6,722 nt of DNA from CALCLY01 sp900552775 (GCA_937966555.1 CALCLY010000020.1:1-6722), one strand, 5' to 3'; shown: positions 1 to 6,382, numbered from the stretch's first letter. The notes: generated by a model not told the origin, from the sequence alone. Made by a program: numbers and translations.

Positions 1-1648
1 TTGTTGCAAGTGCAATACCGATAGGTGGTACCATACCGCCAACCATAACAGCCGCCATTATATCATAGTTGCCGTTTGCGATTGACATTGTACCGAATAC
101 ATATGCCGCCTTATTTATAGGACCACCCATATCAATAGCCATCATACCTCCGAGAACAATACCAAGAATAACCTTTGATGTTGAACCCATACTGTTTAGT
201 AGGTTTGCAAGTGCGTCGTTTATAACACCGATAATCGGATTGAATACGAACAACATCAATGCACCCATAATGAATACGCCAAGTACAGGATACAACAATG
301 TCGGTTTAATTCCCTCAAGACTTTCAGGAAGTTTTGAGAATATCTTTCTTAGCAATAGTACAATATATCCTGCAACAAAACCGGCAACAAGTGCTCCCAA
401 AAATCCCGAAACAGTTGTACCTGATGAATTGAATACTGTGTTTGCAAGATAGCCGTTAATTCCGCCTGAGTAGCTGTTTGTAAATTCTAATATACTGTTA
501 CCCGTTGAGGCAAGCATACCGCCCACAAAACCGATCGCAAGACCCGGTCTGTCCGCAATAGAGTATGCGATAAATCCTGCAAGAACAGGCAACATCAAAC
601 CGAATGCGACACCGCCGACTGTTTTAAAGAATGCCGCAATCGGTGTATTCATACCGAAGTTTGACGGATCAATAGTAAAGTCGTCAAGCAAGAATGCGAT
701 AGCAATTAGAATACCGCCACCTATAACGAACGGCAACATATGCGAAACACCGCTCATAAGGTTCTTATAAATTCTGTGACCGATTCCCTCTTTATTATCC
801 GACTTAGCCGAAACACCCTCATCACTTTCCTTTGATGTAAATATCGGAACATTTCCGCCAAGTGCCTTTGCGATAAGTTCGTCAGCCTTTGAAATACCGT
901 CACTTACCTGTGTAACGATTACCTTTTTACCGTTAAAACGTTCCATAGGAACTTTTGTATCTGCCGCAACGATTATGCAATCAGCCTCTGCGATTTCAGA
1001 TTCGGTAAGAACATTCTTTGCACCGCCCGAACCGTTTGTTTCAACCTTAATCGGAATGTTAAGGCTGTCGCCGGCTTTCTGGAGTGATTCAGCCGCCATA
1101 TAAGTATGAGCAATACCTGTTGGACAAGCTGTGATAGCAAGAACTCTGTAACCCTTCTTTGCAGGAACTTCTGCCTTTGGTTCATCGGGGAACTTCTCTG
1201 TTTCTTTTGCGTCAATAATCGAGATAAATTCTTTCGGAGTTTTTGCGGCTTTAAGTTTCGCTGTAAAATCTTCATGCATTAAAAGCTGCATAAGTCTTGC
1301 GAGAACCTCAAGGTGAACATCGCCGTCTGTTGTAGCTGCTATCATAAATATAAGCTTGCAAGGCTGTCCGTCGGGAGCATCGTAATTAACGCCGTTTGGA
1401 ACTGTAATTGCTGCAAGTGCAGGAGCTTTTACCGCCGTGCTCTTTGCGTGCGGAATGGCAACTTCCATACCGACTGCTGTTGTTCCCATTTCCTCTCTTG
1501 CGAGGATTCCTTTCTTATACTCGGCTGCGTTTACAAGGTTTCCGCTCTTTTCGTGCAATGAAACGAGCTTGTCGATTGCTGCCTGTTTTGATGCCACTGA
1601 TACATTAAGCTCTATGGCACTTTGTTTTAATAAATCAGTAATACGCAT
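1..1648 (-). CDS. fruA: PTS fructose transporter subunit IIABC, C-terminus cut by window edge
   Basis: Membrane permease of the phosphotransferase system that imports fructose and phosphorylates it to fructose-1-phosphate, using phosphate relayed from HPr. I translated 549 residues from ATG at 1646-1648, preceded by GGAG about eight bases upstream. The domain order is IIA, IIB, IIC. IIA (about 1-150) has the phospho-accepting His67 in AIPHAKS. IIB (about 165-265) has the phospho-cysteine Cys175 in AITACPTGIAHT. IIC begins near residue 291 with a run of hydrophobic segments and includes the family motif DMGGPINKAAY around 506-515. Family members are usually somewhat over 600 residues, so only the last several dozen are missing at the left edge. 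A charged, Ala/Pro-containing linker joins IIA to IIB. It is the third gene of the fruR-fruK-fruA operon, 38 bases after fruK. No frameshift was seen. Fructose specificity is inferred from the IIABC architecture and from fruK next door. Confidence 0.95.
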   Translation of the reverse strand, partial: MRITDLLKQSAIELNVSVASKQAAIDKLVSLHEKSGNLVNAAEYKKGILAREEMGTTAVGMEVAIPHAKSTAVKAPALAAITVPNGVNYDAPDGQPCKLIFMIAATTDGDVHLEVLARLMQLLMHEDFTAKLKAAKTPKEFISIIDAKETEKFPDEPKAEVPAKKGYRVLAITACPTGIAHTYMAAESLQKAGDSLNIPIKVETNGSGGAKNVLTESEIAEADCIIVAADTKVPMERFNGKKVIVTQVSDGISKADELIAKALGGNVPIFTSKESDEGVSAKSDNKEGIGHRIYKNLMSGVSHMLPFVIGGGILIAIAFLLDDFTIDPSNFGMNTPIAAFFKTVGGVAFGLMLPVLAGFIAYSIADRPGLAIGFVGGMLASTGNSILEFTNSYSGGINGYLANTVFNSSGTTVSGFLGALVAGFVAGYIVLLLRKIFSKLPESLEGIKPTLLYPVLGVFIMGALMLFVFNPIIGVINDALANLLNSMGSTSKVILGIVLGGMMAIDMGGPINKAAYVFGTMSIANGNYDIMAAVMVGGMVPPIGIALAT

Positions 1649-1686
1649 AAATTCTTCTCCTTTTTAGTTTATTTATTTCTACCCAC

Positions 1687-2592
1687 TCAGAATTGAGCGA
1701 GCAATTCATCAATTTTATCTTTTGTGGCAAGTCCGTTTAAAAATGCTGTTGCATTTCCGCAGGCACTGCCGAGCTTTAACGCATAGGCGTAATCGTTTTT
1801 GTCAATGCAGCCGGCTACAAAGCCTGCTACCATCGAGTCACCCGAGCCTACTGTATTCAGTACCTTGTGACCTTTAATAACGCCCTCTTTATGAACCTTT
1901 CCGAATTCGTCAACAAGTAATGCACCGTCGCCGCCCAGAGAAACGAGAACATTTTTTGCACCCATTTTCTGCAATTCCTGCGCATATTTGACAACATCGC
2001 TTTCTGTCTTTACTGTTGTGTCAAAAATTTCTGAAAGCTCCTGACGGTTCGGTTTGATTAAAAACGGTTTGTATTTTAGTGAATTAACAAGCAACTTTTT
2101 AGTTGCGTCAACTACAATTCTTACATCTTTTCCGTCAAGTTTTTCGATGATTCTTTCATAAACATCGTCAGGCAATGTATTTGGAATATTTCCTGCAATG
2201 ATAAGTGTATCACCGCTCTGAATATTGTCGATTTTATCAAACAGATTCAAAAGTTCTTCCTCATCTATGTGCGGTCCTTGACAGTTGATTTCGGTTTCTT
2301 CGCCTGCCTTGATTTTGATGTTTATTCTTGAAATTCCGCTTTTAAGTGTGATAAAATCTGCTGTGATTTTAGGATTTTTAAGACCTTTTTCAATAGCCTC
2401 TCCGGTAAATCCTGCAACAAAACCAAGCGCTGTGCTCTTGATACCAAGTTCGGCAAGTACGCACGAAACATTTATTCCCTTGCCGCCGATGTAATATTCC
2501 TCGCTTGTTGTTCTGTTTGTAATGCCTGTCTTAAGCTCATCAAGACGAACGATGTAATCAATTGACGGGTTTAGTGTAACTGTGTAAATCAC
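1687..2592 (-). CDS. fruK: 1-phosphofructokinase
   Basis: Cytosolic kinase of the PfkB/ribokinase family that phosphorylates fructose-1-phosphate, made by the neighbouring FruA, to fructose-1,6-bisphosphate with ATP. This feeds imported fructose into glycolysis. The 301-residue length is normal for the family. The N-terminus MIYTVTLNPSIDY carries the substrate-binding Asp12. The first PfkB signature, GGKGINVS, lies at 36-43. The second, NTVGSGDS, at 246-253 contains the anion hole and the catalytic base Asp252. Translation starts at GTG (2590-2592), and AAGGAGGT at 2599-2606 sits six bases before it. The GTG overlaps the fruR stop as GTGA, so the two genes are probably translationally coupled. 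A tagatose-6-phosphate kinase is a related alternative, but the fruR/fruA neighbours argue for FruK. Confidence 0.95.
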   Translation of the reverse strand: MIYTVTLNPSIDYIVRLDELKTGITNRTTSEEYYIGGKGINVSCVLAELGIKSTALGFVAGFTGEAIEKGLKNPKITADFITLKSGISRINIKIKAGEETEINCQGPHIDEEELLNLFDKIDNIQSGDTLIIAGNIPNTLPDDVYERIIEKLDGKDVRIVVDATKKLLVNSLKYKPFLIKPNRQELSEIFDTTVKTESDVVKYAQELQKMGAKNVLVSLGGDGALLVDEFGKVHKEGVIKGHKVLNTVGSGDSMVAGFVAGCIDKNDYAYALKLGSACGNATAFLNGLATKDKIDELLAQF

Positions 2593-3338
2593 TTCATAAC
2601 CTCCTTGATTATTGTTTTTTCCGAAAACTCATTATACGGGAGTTTGTCGGTTATAATACAGCAGTCTTTAAGCTCTGCAAAGGTAATCGGAAATACCTTT
2701 CTGAATTTGGTATTGTCGGCAAGAACAAAAGACATATAACTTCTTTTTATAACTTCCTCTTTGATCAAGCCCTCTTCCATATCAGGAGTGGTAAAGCCTG
2801 CATTTAATTCAATTCCGTTAGTACCCATAAAGGATTTTGTAAAGTTAAAGGTTTTCAGCGACCTTAAACCTTCCGCGCCCATAATAGCCTCGGTAGCAGG
2901 TTTGATTCTGCCGCCGATTGTGTATGTTGTAAGTCCCTTTCTTATAAGATTTTTTGCGTGGGTAATACCGTTTGTAACATAGGTTGCGTTTTTGTTTGTA
3001 ATGTAATCTGTGAGAATATCAGTGGTTGTGCCTGCGTCTATATATACAAAATCCGTATCGTTAATAAGTTTTGCACAATAAATTGCGATTGCTTTCTTTT
3101 CGTCAAGCATTATACCTTCTCTTGATTTCACATCAGCCTCATATACGCCCGAAAGCTGGTGAATTGAGGTTGCTCCTCCGAATACTTTATTAAGCTTGCC
3201 CATCTCGTCAAGTGTTGTGAGGTCACGCCTTATGGTTGACTCCGATGTATTCAAAAGCTTTGTAAGCTCCTGTACCGTGACTGTGTTTTTCTCGCTTAAT
3301 ATTTGAAGTATTGTTTGGTATCTTTCCTGAGTAAGCAT
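2589..3338 (-). CDS. fruR: DeoR-family transcriptional regulator of the fructose operon
   Basis: Cytosolic DNA-binding repressor, 249 residues from the chosen start. The N-terminal winged helix-turn-helix has its recognition helix around SESTIRRDL (32-40), the classical DeoR-family signature. It is followed by the sugar-phosphate sensor domain with YIDAGTTT, YVTNGITHA, GGRIKPAT, GTNGIELNAGFTTPD and LADNTKF. In Firmicutes the fru-linked members respond to fructose-1-phosphate; that ligand is inferred here from position. The open frame extends three codons upstream to a GTG at 3345-3347. I prefer ATG at 3336-3338 because GAGGTGA (3345-3351) then sits six bases upstream as ribosome binding site, and because the promoter would place the transcript start near 3352. 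It is the first gene of the operon, so it presumably autoregulates. Its stop codon overlaps the fruK start. Confidence 0.92.
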   Translation of the reverse strand: MLTQERYQTILQILSEKNTVTVQELTKLLNTSESTIRRDLTTLDEMGKLNKVFGGATSIHQLSGVYEADVKSREGIMLDEKKAIAIYCAKLINDTDFVYIDAGTTTDILTDYITNKNATYVTNGITHAKNLIRKGLTTYTIGGRIKPATEAIMGAEGLRSLKTFNFTKSFMGTNGIELNAGFTTPDMEEGLIKEEVIKRSYMSFVLADNTKFRKVFPITFAELKDCCIITDKLPYNEFSEKTIIKEVMK

Positions 3339-3358
3339 TTCCCTCACCTCTTGACTAC

Positions 3359-3386
3359 ATTATAACACCTGTTTTGTTAAAGTCAA
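3359..3386 (-). promoter_or_regulatory. Sigma-A type promoter of the fruRKA operon
   Basis: On the minus strand TTGACT (3381-3386) is separated by 16 bases from a perfect TATAAT (3359-3364). Transcription would start near 3352, only about 14 bases before the fruR ATG, leaving a leader that is little more than the ribosome binding site. No other promoter is evident upstream of fruK or fruA, so all three genes probably depend on this one. A DeoR-type operator would be expected over or near these boxes, but I could not define one confidently. Confidence 0.8.
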
Positions 3387-3594
3387 GCAAATTCTTTCAA
3401 AAAAATTCATTAAAATTGAAATTCAGTTAGTTTATATCAAAAATCGCATATAATTTTGTGTGTTTTAACAAGTGATTTTGCTTTTGCATTTTTAAGTCAT
3501 TCAAATTCAGCCATAAATCAGTCAAGATTATTCAAAAATATTCTATCCCGATTACTGTCTTTTTATTCCCGTATTTTATCATTTATAAAAGCAA
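3387..3594. other. AT-rich intergenic stretch between the fru promoter and the terminator
   Basis: I see no gene here. A 75-codon plus-strand frame (3456-3683) exists, but it lacks a ribosome binding site, crosses the terminator hairpin and enters the IS, so it is not credible. No clear divergent promoter or riboswitch was found. The segment may hold part of the FruR control region. Confidence 0.5.
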
Positions 3595-3628
3595 AAAGCT
3601 GTTCGGTAACTCTTGCCCGAACAGCTTT
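3595..3628 (-). terminator. Rho-independent terminator reading leftward, between the IS and fruR
   Basis: A perfect 12-bp inverted repeat, AAAGCTGTTCGG (3595-3606) and CCGAACAGCTTT (3617-3628), encloses a 10-base loop. On the minus strand the stem is followed by TTTTTGCTTTTAT, a U-rich tail. On the plus strand the tail (AATGTACTTTGG) is poor. It would stop transcription coming from the right before it enters the fru promoter region. No leftward gene now lies immediately upstream, because the IS starts 11 bases away. It may have belonged to a gene that was displaced. Confidence 0.75.
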
Positions 3629-3638
3629 AATGTACTTT

Positions 3639-3661
3639 GGCTCTATACTAAATGTTGGGGT
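3639..3661 (+). repeat. Left terminal inverted repeat (IRL) of the ISL3-family element
   Basis: It begins GGCTCTATACTAAAT and ends GTTGGGGT. It pairs with the right-end repeat, best conserved at the outer GG-TCT and the inner GTTGGGGT. The exact outer base is assigned from the GG that starts both ends. Confidence 0.78.
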
Positions 3662-3705
3662 GAGGAAAGAGCCTACAAAATAAATTTAAAAAATTTTCAA
3701 AAAAA

Positions 3706-3780
3706 GTAGAGCATATTTTTCGAAAATCCGTTAAAATGGAATTGACGAGAAACCAGAACGGAGGAATAAATATGCTCTAC
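3706..3780 (+). promoter_or_regulatory. Long-range 13-bp inverted repeat covering the transposase start codon
   Basis: GTAGAGCATATTT (3706-3718) is the exact reverse complement of AAATATGCTCTAC (3768-3780). The second arm contains the transposase ATG (3772-3774) and its next two codons, and lies just after GGAGG. In an RNA that starts upstream of 3706 the two arms can pair and hide the start codon. An RNA starting between the arms cannot form the stem. This arrangement matches, by analogy, the read-through protection known in IS10 and IS50. A weak candidate -10 (TAAAAT, 3732-3737) lies between the arms, with no convincing -35. Confidence 0.65.
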
Positions 3781-4977
3781 AAATATTTTACAGAAAAACT
3801 CACAGGATTGCAAGGGCTTTCAATAGAAAAAGTTGAAGAAAATCAAAACACTATTCACATACATTGCAAACTTGAGCGTAAGAAACATAAATGTCCTTGC
3901 TGTGGCAAATTGACAAACACAATCCACGACTATCGTGAGCAGGTTATCAAGGATATTCCTGCCTTTGGCAAGTATGTTTTCATTCATATTAAAAAGAGAA
4001 GATATCGTTGTACTTGCGGTAAAAGGTTTGCTGAAAAGAATAAATTTCTGCCACGCTATCACAGAATGACAAACAGACTCTCGGCGTATATCATCGACAA
4101 GCTGAGAGATGCTGTCACTTACACAAGCGTTGCCAGAGAAATGAACCTTTCTGTGAACACAGTTATCAGAGTTTTTGGTGTTGTTGATTACGGTCATAAA
4201 AACTTGCCGTCAGCGTTGTCGATCGATGAATTTAAGGGTAATACAGGCGGCGAAAAGTATCAATGTATAATAACTGATCCTGTTAAAAAGGTCGTGCTTG
4301 ATATACTTCCTGCACGAACAGAAGTATGTCTTACCAAATATTTTGCAAAATTCAGCAAATCAGAGCGTGAAAATGTCAAATATTTTGTCAGTGATATGTG
4401 GAAACCTTTTGCTAACATCGCAACGGCGTGGTTTAAGAACTCAAAGCAGATCGTAGACAAGTATCATTGGATTCGTCAGGTAAACTGGGCATTTGAAAGT
4501 GTGAGAAAGGAAGAACAAAAGAAATTCAGCAAAACACATCGGCGATATTTTAAAAAGTCACGATTTTTATTGCTCAAAAGATTTGAGAAATTAACCGACG
4601 AGCAAAAGCAACAGGTCAATATTATGCTGTACGCCTCACCCACATTAAGTACGGCACATTTTTACAAAGAGGATTTTTTAAAAATTCTCGACTGCAAAGA
4701 CAGAGAAACGGCTAAAAAAGCGATGTCAGATTGGATAAATTGGGCTTATAACTGCGATATCCCACAGTTTGTTAAGTGTGCAAAAACGATGATGAATTGG
4801 CTCACAGGCATACTCAATTCATTCACAACAACAATCACAAACGGCTTTACAGAGGGCTGCAACAACAAGATTAAGGTACTTAAGCGTAATGCTTATGGTT
4901 ACAGAAATTTTAAGCGTTTCCGTAACCGTATTTTACATATGTTTTCTCACCAAATGCAAAAACAAGCGATAGCTTGA
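3772..4977 (+). CDS. tnpA: ISL3-family transposase
   Basis: DDE-type transposase of 401 residues that should cut and rejoin the ends of the surrounding element. The N-terminal zinc-binding region has HKCPCCGK (Cys41, Cys44) and YRCTCGKRF (Cys80, Cys82). A helix-turn-helix follows around 105-140 (DAVTYTSVAREMNLSVNTVIR). The DDE_Tnp_ISL3 catalytic domain follows, with Asp152 in LSIDEFKG, Asp208 in FVSDMWKPF and Glu361 in FTEGCNNKIKVLKR, as expected for the triad. The basic C-terminus includes YGYRNFKRFRNRIL. The frame is open from an ATG at 3736, but the ATG at 3772 is chosen because CGGAGG lies just upstream and MLYKYF is a plausible family start. The frame is intact at full length with no internal stop, so the gene looks functional. 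Confidence 0.93.
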   Translation: MLYKYFTEKLTGLQGLSIEKVEENQNTIHIHCKLERKKHKCPCCGKLTNTIHDYREQVIKDIPAFGKYVFIHIKKRRYRCTCGKRFAEKNKFLPRYHRMTNRLSAYIIDKLRDAVTYTSVAREMNLSVNTVIRVFGVVDYGHKNLPSALSIDEFKGNTGGEKYQCIITDPVKKVVLDILPARTEVCLTKYFAKFSKSERENVKYFVSDMWKPFANIATAWFKNSKQIVDKYHWIRQVNWAFESVRKEEQKKFSKTHRRYFKKSRFLLLKRFEKLTDEQKQQVNIMLYASPTLSTAHFYKEDFLKILDCKDRETAKKAMSDWINWAYNCDIPQFVKCAKTMMNWLTGILNSFTTTITNGFTEGCNNKIKVLKRNAYGYRNFKRFRNRILHMFSHQMQKQAIA

Positions 4978-4992
4978 TTTACTATCGCTTGT
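4962..4992 (+). terminator. Hairpin over the transposase stop codon, possible terminator
   Basis: ACAAGCGATAG (4962-4972) and CTATCGCTTGT (4982-4992) form a perfect 11-bp stem with a 9-base loop. The TGA stop (4975-4977) lies in the loop. The tail is TAAATATCTTTATTTC, which is only moderately U-rich, so termination may be weak. The stem is near-symmetric and could act on either strand. Confidence 0.5.
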
Positions 4993-5003
4993 TAAATATC
5001 TTT

Positions 5004-5083
5004 ATTTCATTTTTCGGATTACCCCAACTATTGACAAAGAACCATTTCATTTTTCGGATTACCCCAACTATTGACAAAGAACC
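5004..5083 (+). repeat. Perfect tandem duplication of the 40-bp right IS end (IRR x2)
   Basis: Two identical 40-bp units (5004-5043, 5044-5083) lie head to tail. Each starts ATTTCATTTTTCGGATTA and ends ACTATTGACAAAGAACC. Each contains a complete right terminal inverted repeat, so the element has two possible right ends. Each unit also carries an outward-facing TTGACA (5031-5036 and 5071-5076), a consensus -35 hexamer. Confidence 0.95.
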
Positions 5084-5091
5084 ACAAAAAT

Positions 5092-5130
5092 CTACCGACA
5101 GAGTATTCTCTGTCGGTAGGTATTGCTTTT
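5092..5130. terminator. Strong hairpin just outside the IS right end, probably bidirectional terminator
   Basis: CTACCGACAGAG (5092-5103) and CTCTGTCGGTAG (5108-5119) form a perfect 12-bp stem with a 4-base TATT loop. On the minus strand it is followed by ATTTTTGT, a good U-tract. On the plus strand it is followed by GTATTGCTTTTATT, a poorer one. It could end leftward transcription entering the IS and, less efficiently, rightward transcription leaving it. Confidence 0.7.
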
Positions 5131-5160
5131 ATTGAAATTTTAATTTATTATCATCATTAC

Positions 5161-5191
5161 CCGGTAACAATACTTATGTTATCGGCTTTTT
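5161..5191 (+). terminator. Second rightward terminator-like hairpin
   Basis: CCGGTAACA (5161-5169) pairs with TGTTATCGG (5177-5185), with one G-U pair and a 7-base loop. CTTTTTAT follows directly on the plus strand. It has the form of a Rho-independent terminator for rightward transcription. It lies about 40 bases past the 5092-5119 hairpin, so the two would act in series. No gene directly ahead of it is visible except the IS transposase. Confidence 0.6.
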
Positions 5192-5200
5192 ATAAACTAA

Positions 5201-5375
5201 ATTTCGGACTCATCTCCAATTATGTATAATTTAGAAATCGTTAAAGTTTACATCGGAATTATCTCCTATACTATAGTATATCTAAATATAAACTTCCTCG
5301 TACATCGGTCTTATCTCCAATCTTTAGATTTTTATTAAATAAACTTTATCTGTACATTGGTACGACCACCATATT
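5201..5375. repeat. Degenerate tandem array of about 50-bp units with palindromes
   Basis: This stretch has no convincing gene. Four related units begin around 5201, 5250, 5302 and 5354. Their GG cores start 49, 52 and 52 bases apart. Each has the form YGG-N8-CC; the first three read CGG-N4-ATCT-CC. Directly after the CC the first three carry self-complementary blocks of different sequence: AATTAT-GT-ATAATT (5218-5231), TATACTATAGTATA (5267-5280) and AATCT-TT-AGATT (5319-5330). The linkers share an ATAAACT-like stretch before the next core. The fourth unit (CATTGGTACGACCACC) has lost an obvious palindrome. I do not recognise a known RNA or repeat family. Chance palindromes in AT-rich DNA are the main alternative. 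Confidence 0.5.
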
Positions 5376-5401
5376 AACAAGATTTTAAATTATATTAAGT
5401 T

Positions 5402-5448
5402 GTAATCATAATCTCGGATAAACCTGATTACCTTAGAATTGTGATTAC
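5402..5448. other. Imperfect inverted repeat before the xseA remnant
   Basis: GTAATCATAATCT (5402-5414) is nearly complementary to AGAATTGTGATTAC (5435-5448), with one mismatch and one bulge around a 20-base spacer. The second arm contains the GTG that opens the xseA-like frame. No U-tract follows, so it does not look like a terminator. Its role is unknown. Together with the array this accounts for what can be seen between the IS and xseA. Confidence 0.3.
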
Positions 5449-5500
5449 TCAAAAGCTCATTTTTACGAATAATAACCTAACAACTACTTTCGCAGACAAT

Positions 5501-6367
5501 CTATATAAAAAATATGAAGAATTAAAACAAAGGTTGGAACAACAAGGTTATTTCGATGATTCTCATAAAAAAAAGATTCCAATTATGCCTAAAACGATAG
5601 GAGTTTTAACATCTCAAACAGGTTCGGTAATAAGAGATATAATAAATGTAAGCACAAGAAGAAATCCAAATGTAAATATTAGATTATTTCCAGTTCCTGT
5701 TCAAGGAGAAGGAGCAGCAGAAAAAATTGCTGATGGAATTAAATTTATGAATGAACAAAAACAAGCAGATGTATTGATTTTAGCAAGAGGTGGAGGTTCT
5801 TTAGAAGATTTATGGCCATTTAATGAAGAAATAGTTGCAAGAGCAATTTATGATTCTGAAATACCAATAATATCTGCAGTTGGACATGAAACTGATTTTT
5901 CAATTTCAGATTTTGTTGCGGATTTAAGAGCTCCAACACCATCTGCAGCTGCGGAACTTGCTGTTCCAGATATATATGAAGTAAAACAAAAAATAAATAC
6001 ATATCAAAATAGATTAAGATTATCATTAATAAAAAAAGTTGAAATTATGAAATTAAGATATGAAAAATGTATGTCAAGTAGAGTTTTTAAAGAACCATTA
6101 AGGGACATAAATGATAATTATTTAAAAGTAGATACATTTATTAAAAAATTAGAGAATATTATAAAAGTTAAACAAAAAGAGGAGAAAACAAAATATATTG
6201 AATTAGTGTCAAAACTGGATACGTTAAGTCCATTGAAAACTTTGACCAGAGGTTATTCTATTGTTGAAGAGGATGGTAAAATAATAAAGAGTGTAAAAGA
6301 ATTAAAAACAGGAGATAAAATAGATATAAGATTAGTTGATGGAAAAAAACAAGCAGAAATCTTATAA
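5501..6367 (+). pseudogene. xseA: Exodeoxyribonuclease VII large subunit, N-terminus missing
   Basis: Remnant of the catalytic subunit of exonuclease VII, which with XseB degrades single-stranded DNA. Recognisable homology begins at LYKKYEELKQRLEQQGYFDD (from 5501) and runs to the normal C-terminus. It includes PKTIGVLTSQTGSVIRDI, LARGGGSLEDLWPFNEE, SAVGHETDFSISDF and DLRAPTPSAAAELAVP, then a coiled-coil-rich stretch and the terminal TRGYSIVEEDGKI. About 288 residues remain, whereas Firmicute XseA has about 400. The lost part is the N-terminal OB-fold that binds DNA. The frame stays open upstream to a GTG at 5441, but those 20 residues do not resemble XseA and no ribosome binding site precedes them. 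Codon use (AAA, AGA, TTA, ATA) is much more AT-rich than in the fru genes. No xseB follows. The catalytic core looks undamaged, so the break is probably recent. Confidence 0.82.
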
Positions 6368-6382
6368 AGAAAGGTGATATTT

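Larger units (their letters stand above)
3639..5083 (+). mobile_element. ISL3-family insertion sequence with duplicated right end
   Basis: The element is about 1.4 kb and encodes a single ISL3-type transposase. The left terminal repeat starts GGCTCT at 3639 and runs to GTTGGGGT near 3661. The right terminal repeat, read inward, starts GGTTCTTTGTCAATAG and also ends GTTGGGGT. By hand 16 of 23 bases match, including the whole GTTGGGGT block. The right end is present twice in tandem (5004-5043 and 5044-5083), so the element spans 1445 bp with both copies or 1405 bp to the inner one. ISL3 elements normally leave 8-bp target duplications. Here the left flank (tgtacttt) and the right flank (acaaaaat) do not match. 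The IRL also contains a small self-complementarity, GGCTCT (3639-3644) with AGAGCC (3668-3673). Confidence 0.88.

Noticed and set aside
69..452. 127-codon plus-strand open frame
   Set aside because: It is the antisense of the IIC part of fruA, which has clear PTS motifs. The same applies to the plus-strand frames at 1313-1667, 2285-2494 and 2761-2982.
3388..3402. Catabolite-responsive element near the fru promoter (TGAAAGAATTTGCT on the minus strand)
   Set aside because: The first half matches, but the essential central CG is AA and the right half fits poorly.
3456..3683. 75-codon plus-strand open frame
   Set aside because: It has no ribosome binding site, low-complexity Ser/Phe-rich content, and runs through the terminator hairpin into the IS left end.
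3736..3771. Upstream ATG for the transposase at 3736
   Set aside because: It has no ribosome binding site, whereas the ATG at 3772 has CGGAGG at proper distance. The extra 12 residues contain the translated ribosome binding site itself.
5354..5372. T-box antiterminator motif on the minus strand (GGTGGTCGTACC)
   Set aside because: It only loosely resembles GGTGGTACC, no specifier stem or aminoacyl-tRNA synthetase or amino-acid gene lies downstream, and it fits better as the decayed fourth repeat unit.
5201..5375. CRISPR array
   Set aside because: The conserved core is too short and too divergent, the units differ along most of their length, and no cas gene is present.
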